In this document: piece after piece, positions 1 through 8,453 of the stretch
How positions within the stretch are numbered: position 1 is the first letter of the stretch
Layout: each line of letters starts with the position of its first letter
Source of the DNA: a virus
Virus record (IMG/VR): IMGVR_UViG_3300021959_003684
Span: 1 to 30,986 of that record
Length of the DNA stretch: 30,986 nt
Reading direction: 5' to 3' (one strand)
The notes under the pieces: generated by a model
What the model was told of the DNA's origin: nothing
The model's database searches: none
What the model saw: only the letters and a program-made list of their open reading frames with translations
Translations under genes and position numbers: made by a program

Positions 1-1982
1 TCCCTAAATGTGTCTTGCATCGTCATAGAGTTAGCTTCTTTTGTAGCTGCTTCTACTGAGATACCATCTGGTAGGTCATCTAATTTTGTATTGGATCTGA
101 GCCAGTCAGTCATAGACAGACCTTGTGCTCTGAACTGCCTGTCTAGGTCACCGTAGAAAATAGATTCTTTTAGAGCCGTGTCTGTGAGTGTGTTTGCAAA
201 GTTAGCAGCACGGCCTACTTTAGCAAGAACACTATTACTCTCCATGCCTATTTCTAAACGCATTGCCTCAGAGTACAAACGCTTGGACTCCTCAGGAAGT
301 TCGTCTAACATGATCTGCTTTAGGAGTTGAGCTTCAGTCTTATTCACCGTCATACCTCTTAGGATAGCAGAGGTGTTCGGTATAATATTCTTTATGGCTG
401 TTGTATCACCAGAGATACCTTTGAAGATTGCCTTGAATACTTGATCCGACATATCGGCACCCATAAGTATGCCAGTGCTCATGACGTTTCTTGCTGTAGT
501 CGCAGGCTGTGAAGTCATAAGAGAAACACGAAGAGTATCTAAATCCTGAAAGATGCCATACACTAGACCTACTTTTTTATTTCTGACAGCAGCGGCAGAT
601 ATCTCTTTGGCGTCTACACCACTTATAGAAGAGGAACCCTTAGCAAAGAGAACATCAATCGGTAAAGCCCCTTCCCTAATCTTACCACCTCTTTTAATAG
701 CACTTTGGAAACCAAGTATTTGACCAGCTCTTGATGTCTCTGCTAGGTATATTAGGGAGAACTCTTCTTTACTTAGGCCATACTTCTTTTTTACTGTGTC
801 GAGGATATTGAATACTCTTTCTGATCCTTCCTCTTGCAAAGCATCAGCTACTGCCTGAGTGATACGAAGGTCACCACCTTGGGTGTCTAACTTAAACTCT
901 CTCATAAGATCTACAGAGGCTGCTGCAATACCCCGCATGGTATTGGCAGAAAGACCTGAGCTAAACTCAGGGTTAGCCTTTGGGTCTGTCATAGATGCTA
1001 GTATAGCTTGACCCTTACGCACACGTTCTGGATCTAACTTATCTTTTAGCTTAGCACCTTTAACACCTGCACGAGCAGATAGAATCTCATCTAGGTCAGA
1101 AACAATAGTCTGTGCAGCTTTCTTTTGGGCTGCAGTAGCACCATCAATAGTACCCAGTGACCTTAGAGCAGCTTCTTCAGCTTCTTGAGCAAAGGCTTTA
1201 CCCCTTTCAAGGAGAATGTCATCTATCTTATTCTGTCTTCCTCTACCAAGAACACCTGAAAGAAGACCACCTGCAGCCCCCAAAGTGCCTTCGGCTACAC
1301 CACCAATTACAGAATCATAAATAAGATCCTTGGTTGTGTACTCAAAATCTTGATCTGCTGCACCAGAAGCAGCAGTTACAACTTCTTCCCTAGTTTCACC
1401 TTGAGCACCAGCTTGGATACCACCAACACCTACACCAGTACCAAAACCAATAGCAGCTTCTCTCTTTGCTTCGGCTAGTACTGACCTACGAGCACCCGTT
1501 TTTGCTACTCCCTTTTGCGTAGCTTGCTTTAGGCCTGCTCTAACAGCAAGCTGAACAGCCTTAGATCCTGCCTTTGCTCCAAGCTTACCTATACCAAAAC
1601 TACCAAGACCTATGTAAGTGGATGGAGCTGTAATGATAGCTTCAGAGAAGTCTCCTATAGCATCACCCCAAGTACTTCCTACTTGTTCTGAGTTATCCCA
1701 AGCCGACACGAGCCTACCAAAGGCATCTTTACCCGTCTGGCTAAAGTCCTTGTTCTTTACGTAGTTTAAGTCTCTAACTGCTGTTACTTCGTTCCAAGAT
1801 TGTGCTCTCATGTGTTCAACAAACTCTTTTGTTAAACCATCAAAGCCAATCTCTCTCATTTCATCCTTGGTGTACTTATACCTTCCACCACTGAAAAAAC
1901 GAACAAGATCTCTTTTGAAGTCATCATCTTCCACAAGATTAACGAAGTCAGTGTCTGGTGCTTTATTGATATAGTCTACCAT
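1..1982 (-). CDS. Large internal/ejection-type virion protein, C-terminus outside window
   Basis: The frame is open from an ATG at 1982 to the left edge, giving about 660 residues with no stop, so the protein continues beyond the window. It starts MVDYINKAPD and the last readable residues are NSMTMQDTFR. The start overlaps the stop of the upstream gene by one base (TAATG), which indicates translational coupling. Residues about 100-260 hold Ala/Gly-rich stretches such as GFGTGVGVGG and GTLGAAGGLLSG that look like membrane-active or packing helices; the rest is helical and charged. I recognise no enzyme motif. Size, helical composition and position at the end of the transglycosylase/internal-protein block suggest a protein ejected with the DNA, like the T7 gp15/gp16 group. 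That role is inferred from context. Confidence 0.7.
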   Translation of the reverse strand, partial: MVDYINKAPDTDFVNLVEDDDFKRDLVRFFSGGRYKYTKDEMREIGFDGLTKEFVEHMRAQSWNEVTAVRDLNYVKNKDFSQTGKDAFGRLVSAWDNSEQVGSTWGDAIGDFSEAIITAPSTYIGLGSFGIGKLGAKAGSKAVQLAVRAGLKQATQKGVAKTGARRSVLAEAKREAAIGFGTGVGVGGIQAGAQGETREEVVTAASGAADQDFEYTTKDLIYDSVIGGVAEGTLGAAGGLLSGVLGRGRQNKIDDILLERGKAFAQEAEEAALRSLGTIDGATAAQKKAAQTIVSDLDEILSARAGVKGAKLKDKLDPERVRKGQAILASMTDPKANPEFSSGLSANTMRGIAAASVDLMREFKLDTQGGDLRITQAVADALQEEGSERVFNILDTVKKKYGLSKEEFSLIYLAETSRAGQILGFQSAIKRGGKIREGALPIDVLFAKGSSSISGVDAKEISAAAVRNKKVGLVYGIFQDLDTLRVSLMTSQPATTARNVMSTGILMGADMSDQVFKAIFKGISGDTTAIKNIIPNTSAILRGMTVNKTEAQLLKQIMLDELPEESKRLYSEAMRLEIGMESNSVLAKVGRAANFANTLTDTALKESIFYGDLDRQFRAQGLSMTDWLRSNTKLDDLPDGISVEAATKEANSMTMQDTFR

Positions 1983-2932
1983 TATTGTTCAGCCTCATCA
2001 AAGAGGTCTTCTGTCGCAGAGGTAATTGGAGCTGGGTTTAGATCGTCACCGTTATTAGAACCTCCTGGAGGAGGGGTAGTAGGGGGAGTAAACTCAAAGG
2101 TTGGATAATTTGTAGCAATATCTCTCAAGTCTTTATAACCTGTGAGCAAGTTAACCTTATCAAATATCTCAGAGTATATATCACTCTCATCTTTTTGGTT
2201 TAGGGGATCACTTAGTTGCACCTTAAAGTACTCTACAGCATTTTGTACAATCTCTCCTGCAGCATCAGGGTTTTCCCATTTCACATTACCAGTATCTCTG
2301 TTGTATTCACCCCCAAGTTGACTGAGTAAGGAATTTTCAATCTGCTTACGAACCTTGGCTGTTTTCTCAGTATTCATAGAGGTGAGGGACATTGGGTTCA
2401 CACTAAACCTACTAATGCTAGGTGATTCTGGACCACCTTGAGAAGCTGCACTCATAAGGGGTGTCAACGCAGTTGAAAATTCTTCACTGGTATTAGCATA
2501 TATTGCCTCAATAAGCTTGTCAGAGGTAGGCTCCTCTGCGTATCCCATATCAAAAGCATACGACATAGCAGATGCAACCTTCTCAGGCTTTAAGTTTGCT
2601 ACAACAGCTTCACTCAGCCTTTCAATACCAGCTCTGCTAATAGTTTTCTCAGGGTTTTCATCCAAAGTATTTAGTCTAGTCAGCAAATTTGTTAAGTTAC
2701 CAGATGACTCAAGAACTGCAGCAGCTTCTTTAGTCATACCAAAGCCTACAGCAGCAGATACTCTTGCAGCCCTTGCCTTAGATCCTTCTTTTCTTTTCTC
2801 AATACGTTCCATGATCTGAGGAAGAATAGCAGCCTTCCTCTTCTCAAGGAGGTTCATCATAAACTCTTCTCTACGTTCAGCTTTGTCTTCTCTGCGATTA
2901 AGCTCACCTACTACGCCTGCTAAGAAACCCAT
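1982..2932 (-). CDS. Hypothetical internal virion protein
   Basis: A 316-residue protein of unrecognised family. Residues 10-60 are very rich in Arg, Lys and Glu and are predicted by eye to be a long helix or coiled coil. The middle is helical with an Ala-rich part (AARVSAAVGF). The C-terminus is disordered and Pro/Gly/Asp-rich (TPPTTPPPGG). It lies two bases after the stop of the 177-aa gene and overlaps the next gene by one base, so it belongs to the same operon as the transglycosylase and the large helical proteins. A structural or ejected role is inferred only from that context. Confidence 0.6.
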   Translation of the reverse strand: MGFLAGVVGELNRREDKAERREEFMMNLLEKRKAAILPQIMERIEKRKEGSKARAARVSAAVGFGMTKEAAAVLESSGNLTNLLTRLNTLDENPEKTISRAGIERLSEAVVANLKPEKVASAMSYAFDMGYAEEPTSDKLIEAIYANTSEEFSTALTPLMSAASQGGPESPSISRFSVNPMSLTSMNTEKTAKVRKQIENSLLSQLGGEYNRDTGNVKWENPDAAGEIVQNAVEYFKVQLSDPLNQKDESDIYSEIFDKVNLLTGYKDLRDIATNYPTFEFTPPTTPPPGGSNNGDDLNPAPITSATEDLFDEAEQ

Positions 2933-2934
2933 GC

Positions 2935-3468
2935 TTACATCCTCGCCATTAGACCTTTAGGTGCCTCTTCAGCACCAAGGTCCATTTCCATTTGTTCTAC
3001 TTCAGGCTCTTCTTCCATAGGTTCTTCTACTGACATAGGCTCTCTGGAAGTCTTACCTTCTGACTTACTCAAAATACTTCTGACTAAGGACATCTCTTCT
3101 TTGTCCTCTTCTTGTTCATCCTTCTCAAAGCCAGTCTTGTATTCAACACCAACCTCATCTGCTACACCAGAGATGTACTCGTGGATTGTAGGGGCAATAG
3201 TAAGGCTGACATCAACAGAGTGTATCCCACCTGCAACAGCACTACGGAGAAGGCCTTCTGTTGTAGCCCGTACATCAACACCCTTCTGGAGAAGGAGCAT
3301 AACAGCATCAAGTCTCTCTACCTCATTAAGACGAGTGAGGTGAAGTTGCAGTGCTTCTTCTGGATCACTGATCTCAGGTGGGTTATCATACGGTCTGTTC
3401 TTGGGTTCAGTAGTAAGAGACTGCCCTGGGATTGGCCGTTCAAACATCTTTGAGTTAGGTTTCATCAC
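2935..3468 (-). CDS. Acidic hypothetical protein with a conserved N-terminal PIPGQSLT motif
   Basis: A 177-residue protein with a proline-rich N-terminus (FERPIPGQSLTTEP, then NPPEISDPEEAL), a helical middle at residues 45-105 and a strongly acidic Glu/Met-rich C-terminal third. From memory, short proteins with this FERPIPGQSLT-type start recur among structural genes of marine tailed phages, but I know of no assigned function. Two starts are possible: GTG at 3468, which overlaps the upstream TAG stop and is well spaced from a GGAG ribosome site, or ATG at 3465. The acidic tail could be a protein-binding region in the capsid interior. Function unknown. Confidence 0.6.
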   Translation of the reverse strand: MMKPNSKMFERPIPGQSLTTEPKNRPYDNPPEISDPEEALQLHLTRLNEVERLDAVMLLLQKGVDVRATTEGLLRSAVAGGIHSVDVSLTIAPTIHEYISGVADEVGVEYKTGFEKDEQEEDKEEMSLVRSILSKSEGKTSREPMSVEEPMEEEPEVEQMEMDLGAEEAPKGLMARM

Positions 3469-4295
3469 TAGAAGTTCTCCACGATTTTTCTAAAGTCATC
3501 CAAATATGGCATTACGTTTTTCTTAGATAGAGCTAAACCACCTGAGTTTTCTGAAGGGCCATCGTGATGATACTTGTAAACGTATTCTAAACCTTTACCT
3601 CTTTTTTTAGCAAGGTCAAAGTTATACTGCGTGAACTCAATTAAGGCCTGAGCCTGCATTTGGATATCATCTCTATTTTCTTGATTTAGTCCATACGCCT
3701 TTCCAGTTCCATCTAGAAATTGACCTAATCCGTAAGCACTACTTGACCTAGCAGCTGCGTAGATATTAAAACCAGACTCAGTTCTTGCGGTAGCAAGTGC
3801 ATAGGCTATCTCTTCGTCTGAGGCATCCAAACTTCTTCCTGTCTCAATTATTGTCCGAATAGCCTTTTCTTGTTCTACCTTAGGTGCACCACCAGCACTA
3901 CGTGTAAAGCCTTCTATCTCAAGGGGGTCATTGTAGTAAGAGTGACTTACTACTTTATTATTTCCTGTTCCCTTTTTACCGTATAGTCTTTCTGTTAGAG
4001 GAGGAAGATCAGGAGTATCCCCAGATACGGAAGGTGTATCAGATAGAGATAAAGTTACGGCATCAACCATACTCTCTCTGTTATCCAGCATCGCAATACG
4101 GTACTCATTAACACTGTCTAGAGGGGACTGTGGAGTACTCTCTTCTTTTGATTTCCTAATGAGAGAGGAATCAATACTACCTAAAGCCTTTTTAGCCTGT
4201 TGCTTACCACTTCCAGTGGCATACTTACTTCTCTTACCTGCCATCCTTTGGGATGCACGTACAGACTCTGCTGTTTCCTGAGGGTTTCTATACAT
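3468..4295 (-). CDS. Lytic transglycosylase (SLT-like) virion peptidoglycan hydrolase
   Basis: A 275-residue protein. Residues 1-130 are low-complexity, basic then acidic, and likely disordered. Residues 140-275 look like a soluble-lytic-transglycosylase/lysozyme fold: ARTESGF at 170-176 with the expected catalytic Glu173, followed by YGLGQF at 188-193, the usual active-site neighbour. Such domains cut the glycan backbone of peptidoglycan. Being among internal-protein genes, with no signal peptide and no holin beside it, it is more likely a virion enzyme that opens the wall at DNA entry than a lysis endolysin. It lies 8 bases after the 1,114-aa gene and overlaps the next gene by one base. Confidence 0.75.
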   Translation of the reverse strand: MYRNPQETAESVRASQRMAGKRSKYATGSGKQQAKKALGSIDSSLIRKSKEESTPQSPLDSVNEYRIAMLDNRESMVDAVTLSLSDTPSVSGDTPDLPPLTERLYGKKGTGNNKVVSHSYYNDPLEIEGFTRSAGGAPKVEQEKAIRTIIETGRSLDASDEEIAYALATARTESGFNIYAAARSSSAYGLGQFLDGTGKAYGLNQENRDDIQMQAQALIEFTQYNFDLAKKRGKGLEYVYKYHHDGPSENSGGLALSKKNVMPYLDDFRKIVENF

Positions 4296-4303
4296 AGTTT
4301 TCC

Positions 4304-7300
4304 CTATACTTTAAAGAATATTTTAGTTAGAAGGGCACCCATTGCGGAGTCCTCTTCAGCATCAATTTGTTCCCTTACGGCATCCAACTGCATGTCCCCC
4401 AGTAGTAGAGACAAAGCCCTGTCGGCTTGGTTCTCACCACCTGTGAAACCGTAGTCCATAATATCTCTTTCCCTCTGCCAGACTTGGTCTAGAGCCGCCA
4501 TTGTAAGACCATTCACTGTCTTTGCATAGTCCATATTTGACTCGTTTGCAGCAGCAGTATTGAGTGTAGCTATGTTCTGTCTCCACTGAGCATTAGCCTG
4601 CGCAACTACAAGATAGTTCTGGGCATTAAACATCTCTCTTTGGTTCTGAATGTTTGCATTGAACTCAAGGAGTGAGTTAACTTCACCAGCATTAAACTGC
4701 TTCATGGCATTCATTTGGGCAGCATTAAACTGTCCAATAGAGGAGGAGAGATTAGCAAAGAACTGATTGGTCTGGTTCTCAGAACTAGCATTGAACTGTA
4801 ACGCAGCATTAGCAGCAGCCTGATCTGTGAGCAAGCTATTCACTAAGGACTGTTGCTTAAATAAGGCAGTCTGCTGTGAGTTAGCTAGGTTAGTCATGTC
4901 TACCTGCAAGAAGTTCTGAGCATTCTGAACGTTAGCTTGTTGTCTGTTGTTCAGGTTCTGTGTGTCAATTTGAGACAAGGCAGCAGCCTCTGCCATAACC
5001 AACGCCTGAGAGTTGCTTAGGTTCTGTAACTGCATAGTATTAGCAGCCCTAGAGTTTTCCAAAGCAATCTGCTGTTCAGCAGTGAAGTTCATGTTAGCAA
5101 TCTCAGATACTTTAGCGGCATTCATAACCTTAGCTTGGAATGCTTGGTCAAAGTCCATCTGCAAGAACTTAGCTCTTTGCTCTGCTTTGAAGAGGGCAAC
5201 CTGTTGTTTGTTAGCTGTATCAATTTGAGCAATAGGAAGAGCAGCTTCCATAGCAGCTTGTATTACTGCCTGACCAGCCATAGAGGAAGCACCTAGACCA
5301 CGAGCGGCAAGCATTGCGGTAGCATTCCGCATAGATCCAGCAGCCCAAGCTGGTGTTTCACCACCTTCAAACTGTTGCATAAGGTTAGCAAGTTCACCTT
5401 GAATAGACGCAGCCTGTACTTCACCAGTACCAAATGCTTGTCCTACTTGTGCCTGATCTACTCCTGTTCCTGTTACAGTCTCTCCTACCTGCATGGTTCT
5501 GGCGTCAGGTGCCACAACATCAGTTGAAGTACCAGTAGCTGATGTGAGACCAGAAAGGGATGTACCTGTCTGCTGTGCTGCATCAATAGTCTGGGTAGGA
5601 CCAGTGCTTTGTGCAGCAGTCATTCCTGTTGTAGCGTTCTGCACATCAGAGAATGCGTAGTTAGGTGTTACTTGTGAAGCACCAATCTTCTGTGGCGTGT
5701 CTGCCGTAGTAGCTGCACTAATCTGAGCTACTTGATCAGACTCAACCATAGGTGCGGTAGCCTGAGCCTGACCTGCAGTAGACTCGACAACAGAACCATA
5801 TACATTAGGGTCAATGTAAGACGTAGGAGCTGCAGCAACAGCACCACCAGGTGCCACGTAGGCTTGAGCAGCTAAGTTTCTTTGCTGTTGTGCTAAGTCG
5901 TCTTCAGTTACTGTTTGCTCCCCTGAAATGAAGTCTTGGTTTACTGTCGCCTCTGGGGGTGGAGCATTAGCTGCAGCCTGTTCTGCCAGCTGTGAAGAGT
6001 AGGTATCCGTTACGTAGGTGTTGTACATATTCTGTACAGATGTTTGGTCATACCCTGCTAAGTCTTTATTAAACCCTTGAGCTTGACTGTACTGATCAAA
6101 ACTCTGAATACCGATACTAGCCTTACCAAGGTTATCAGCCTGTTGAGCCTCTTCTGCAGAGGTGTAACCTTGTGAGAAAGTACCGTCTGGGTATTGGAGA
6201 GCAAACGTTCCATCAGCTTGGGTAACAACCTGGCCACCCGGTTTGTAGTTTAGGGCGGGGTTTACCGTAGCGCCAGCATACACACTATAATCTACAGCAG
6301 AATTACCTGAGGCAGAATTACCTGAGGCAGAATTACCTGAGGGATTCCAATTAGCGGCTTGATTGTCTGCATCTATCTTTGCTTGGGCTTGTGCTTCTGT
6401 ACTATAAAATGTTGAAGAGTAAGTTCCATTCGGATAGAATATTCTAAACTTATTCTTACCATCATCGTTAATGGGAGATATTACACCACCACCCATAAAG
6501 CCTTGGATCATACCACCTTGGTTCTGGCCTTGAGCACCTGCAGCAGAAGCTTGTGTCTGGTCCTGTGTAGTGAACTGCTGTACCTTAAAGTATCCTGGTG
6601 GGATCGGCTGAGAAGGTATACCATTGATGTGCTGCACATACATGCTCATACCAAATCTGTTACGGTACAGTACATTTTCAAAGGCTGGTGCTGTTCCTGC
6701 AGCTTCCTTTTCAGCTTGCGTCTGAGGTTGGTAGAAGGTTGCTTGGCATGTAGCTCTATTATCAAACTGAGTGGCTTGTTTCTTTAGGCCAGCTTCATAG
6801 GTTGGAATAGGTGTCTCACTGGTGCCTGTCTGACCAGCACCGTAGGTAGGTGTGACAACACCAATGTTAGGTGTACTCACAAGAGGAGTTTGGTTTATTG
6901 ATCCTGTATCACCTCCCGTAATTTGACCTGACCCTGCAGGAGTAGAATTAGAACCTGTTACTGTGGCTGTAGGTGTAGGTGTAGGTGTAGGTGTTGGATC
7001 TACTTTTATTTCTTTCTTTTTATGAAATGCCCACTGTAATGCGTTCTCAAGGACAGGGGTGCCTCCAAGGTAATCACTAATTCTTTTTTCAGTATCGTCA
7101 TATGTTTCAGCTGCTTTTGTACTGGCTAATTCTTGCCATTCTGGCGTACTACTTGGAGTTGATGCCACAGTGTCAGACGTTGAAAGCCCTTGATCCATTA
7201 GACCTTGTTGAATTAATGCAGCAGCTGCAACATTATCATTGGTCATGAACTTATATTCTTCACCAGTTTCAGGATTAATCTTACCTGCATACTCTTTCAT

Positions 7301-7648
7301 GTTTTCTTCTGTGGAGTTGAGATACCCGTACTCATTCAAGGCTCTGTCTACAGCCTCAAAATGTATCTTTAGACCAGGGTCATCGGGTGTTGTACCTAAG
7401 GTTCCACCATCATAAAAGCCAGTCCCAGCTGCACCTGAAGAGTAACCATACTCAGCAATAAGCTGTGAGCCTGCCATATAGTCATCTTTAATTTCCGTAC
7501 TGCCTAGTTTTGCAGTATTATCTCTTCCTGTGAGTTCAAATACTTTATTCCTTTGCGCATCTAATACAGCTGTACTGACACCTGTAGCTTGTGCTGCGTA
7601 GTACAAATCCGCAAGTTTTTTGATTTCAATTTCTGCAGCAGTAGCCAT
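4304..7648 (-). CDS. Giant Ala/Gln/Asn-rich virion protein with long hendecad repeat domain
   Basis: A 1,114-residue protein, probably an internal or ejected virion protein. An N-terminal domain (about 1-210) is followed by a Pro-Thr repeat linker near 217-227 and a Gly/Gln-rich region with NQGGMIQGF near residues 376-384. Two copies of a small module, IFYPNGTYSSTF and ALQYPDGTFSQGY, each with a following Ala/Gln helix, flank three SGNSA repeats. Residues 798-1072 form an uninterrupted array of 11-residue units, many starting FNA. The last 42 residues are helical. The start ATG has a good ribosome site (AAGGTGA). I recognise no enzymatic motif. The gene lies between the sugar cassette and the transglycosylase. 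A T7 gp14-16-like role in building a channel through the envelope is inferred from the repeat, not shown. Confidence 0.7.
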   Translation of the reverse strand: MATAAEIEIKKLADLYYAAQATGVSTAVLDAQRNKVFELTGRDNTAKLGSTEIKDDYMAGSQLIAEYGYSSGAAGTGFYDGGTLGTTPDDPGLKIHFEAVDRALNEYGYLNSTEENMKEYAGKINPETGEEYKFMTNDNVAAAALIQQGLMDQGLSTSDTVASTPSSTPEWQELASTKAAETYDDTEKRISDYLGGTPVLENALQWAFHKKKEIKVDPTPTPTPTPTATVTGSNSTPAGSGQITGGDTGSINQTPLVSTPNIGVVTPTYGAGQTGTSETPIPTYEAGLKKQATQFDNRATCQATFYQPQTQAEKEAAGTAPAFENVLYRNRFGMSMYVQHINGIPSQPIPPGYFKVQQFTTQDQTQASAAGAQGQNQGGMIQGFMGGGVISPINDDGKNKFRIFYPNGTYSSTFYSTEAQAQAKIDADNQAANWNPSGNSASGNSASGNSAVDYSVYAGATVNPALNYKPGGQVVTQADGTFALQYPDGTFSQGYTSAEEAQQADNLGKASIGIQSFDQYSQAQGFNKDLAGYDQTSVQNMYNTYVTDTYSSQLAEQAAANAPPPEATVNQDFISGEQTVTEDDLAQQQRNLAAQAYVAPGGAVAAAPTSYIDPNVYGSVVESTAGQAQATAPMVESDQVAQISAATTADTPQKIGASQVTPNYAFSDVQNATTGMTAAQSTGPTQTIDAAQQTGTSLSGLTSATGTSTDVVAPDARTMQVGETVTGTGVDQAQVGQAFGTGEVQAASIQGELANLMQQFEGGETPAWAAGSMRNATAMLAARGLGASSMAGQAVIQAAMEAALPIAQIDTANKQQVALFKAEQRAKFLQMDFDQAFQAKVMNAAKVSEIANMNFTAEQQIALENSRAANTMQLQNLSNSQALVMAEAAALSQIDTQNLNNRQQANVQNAQNFLQVDMTNLANSQQTALFKQQSLVNSLLTDQAAANAALQFNASSENQTNQFFANLSSSIGQFNAAQMNAMKQFNAGEVNSLLEFNANIQNQREMFNAQNYLVVAQANAQWRQNIATLNTAAANESNMDYAKTVNGLTMAALDQVWQRERDIMDYGFTGGENQADRALSLLLGDMQLDAVREQIDAEEDSAMGALLTKIFFKV
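4433..5257 (-). repeat. Array of about 25 in-frame 11-residue (33-bp) repeats
   Basis: Residues 798-1072 of the 1,114-aa protein divide into consecutive 11-residue units with no insertion or deletion. Examples are FNAAQMNAMKQ, FNAGEVNSLLE, FNANIQNQREM, QNLSNSQALVM and TNLANSQQTAL. The unit tends to have a hydrophobic or Gln residue, then Asn/Asp/Lys, then Ala/Phe/Leu. Sequence identity between units is low except in the FNA block, so the array is old. An 11-residue period matches a nearly straight helix of three turns, as in right-handed coiled coils and in amphipathic membrane-surface helices. Confidence 0.8.
6298..6342 (-). repeat. Three perfect 15-bp tandem repeats
   Basis: The unit cagaattacctgagg (plus strand) occurs three times without mismatch inside the 1,114-aa gene. 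It encodes a Ser-Gly-Asn-Ser-Ala linker repeat. Perfect identity suggests recent expansion by slippage; copy number could differ between relatives. Confidence 0.9.
6968..6997 (-). repeat. 6-bp tandem repeat encoding a Pro-Thr linker
   Basis: Four copies of tgtagg and one variant tgttgg (plus strand) encode alternating Pro and Thr in the 1,114-aa protein. It looks like an extended, stiff linker between the N-terminal domain and the Gly/Gln-rich region. Confidence 0.85.
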
Positions 7649-7682
7649 ACTATTCTCACCTTGGTCTGTAAAACACTTATAC

Positions 7683-8453
7683 TTAGTGCAGTAAAGTGCT
7701 TTGTGTTTTTTTCATACTTGCTTGTGTAAATTTCTGGTAGTTGCCTTTTAGAACTTCAGGCATCTGAATGTAGCTTATTGTAGCACCGTGTTCGTCTGCT
7801 ATTTCTTTTGCTACATCATAGAAACTTTTGGCTACACCTGTTCCAATGTTCCAGACACCTGACTCTTCAACATTAAAGAATCTCTTGTGGTAATCTACAA
7901 CTTGATCCACGTGAATGAAGTCCCGTTTATAACTCTCTGATCCTTCAAAGAGTTTAATGACACCGGACTCCTTAGCCTGTTTAGTGAACTGAGTATGAGG
8001 GCTTGCCTGACCGCCTTTGTGGTCTTCGTGTGGCCCATACACGTTAAAGTACCGAAACGCCTGAGTGATAATAGGAGCCTTCCTCAACTCAATATATTTC
8101 TCAAACATTGCTTTACTACGAGCGTAGTGGTTCTGAGGGTTAAGGGGAGCATTTTCCTCAAAGGATGACTTCAACCCGTACACTGACGCACTACTAGCAA
8201 ACTGAAAGTTTACTTTATTCTTTATACACTCCTCATAGAGATTAATAGAGAAGTCTAGGTTTTGTTTATAAATCTTAGCTACATTCTGCTCTACAGTAGA
8301 ACTTATAGCACCTAAGTGAATAACCCAGTCTACCTCGTTTACCTTAGAGATCGTCTGACCCCATTCGTGGGGTATGACTTCGTGTTCTTCCCTGAGTCCA
8401 CTGACCATGTTCTGACCAATGAACCCACTAGCACCCGTAACTAGGATCTTCAT
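7683..8453 (-). CDS. hldD: ADP-L-glycero-D-manno-heptose 6-epimerase (HldD/RfaD-like), C-terminally short
   Basis: A 256-residue extended short-chain dehydrogenase. It has the NAD(P)-binding glycine motif GASGFIG (residues 7-13) and the catalytic pair Tyr110/Lys114 (YARSK). The HldD-specific blocks FRYFNVYGP (133-141), HKG with Lys146, LFEGSE (168-173), KRDF (176-179) and FTQA (242-245) match E. coli HldD much better than UDP-glucose epimerases. HldD converts ADP-D,D-heptose to ADP-L,D-heptose, the donor for LPS inner-core heptosyltransferases. The protein stops right after FTQASM, about 30-40 residues before the usual C-terminus, and an A7 run lies near the end. It overlaps the cupin gene by four bases (ATGA). 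Identity is confident; full activity is not certain. Confidence 0.88.
   Translation of the reverse strand: MKILVTGASGFIGQNMVSGLREEHEVIPHEWGQTISKVNEVDWVIHLGAISSTVEQNVAKIYKQNLDFSINLYEECIKNKVNFQFASSASVYGLKSSFEENAPLNPQNHYARSKAMFEKYIELRKAPIITQAFRYFNVYGPHEDHKGGQASPHTQFTKQAKESGVIKLFEGSESYKRDFIHVDQVVDYHKRFFNVEESGVWNIGTGVAKSFYDVAKEIADEHGATISYIQMPEVLKGNYQKFTQASMKKTQSTLLH

Noticed and set aside
7683-8453. Frameshift that removed the HldD C-terminus
   Set aside because: Reading the other frame after the A7 run does not give HldD-like sequence (it expects a Leu-rich helix ending in a Trp-Leu motif), so true shortening is more likely than a sequencing error.
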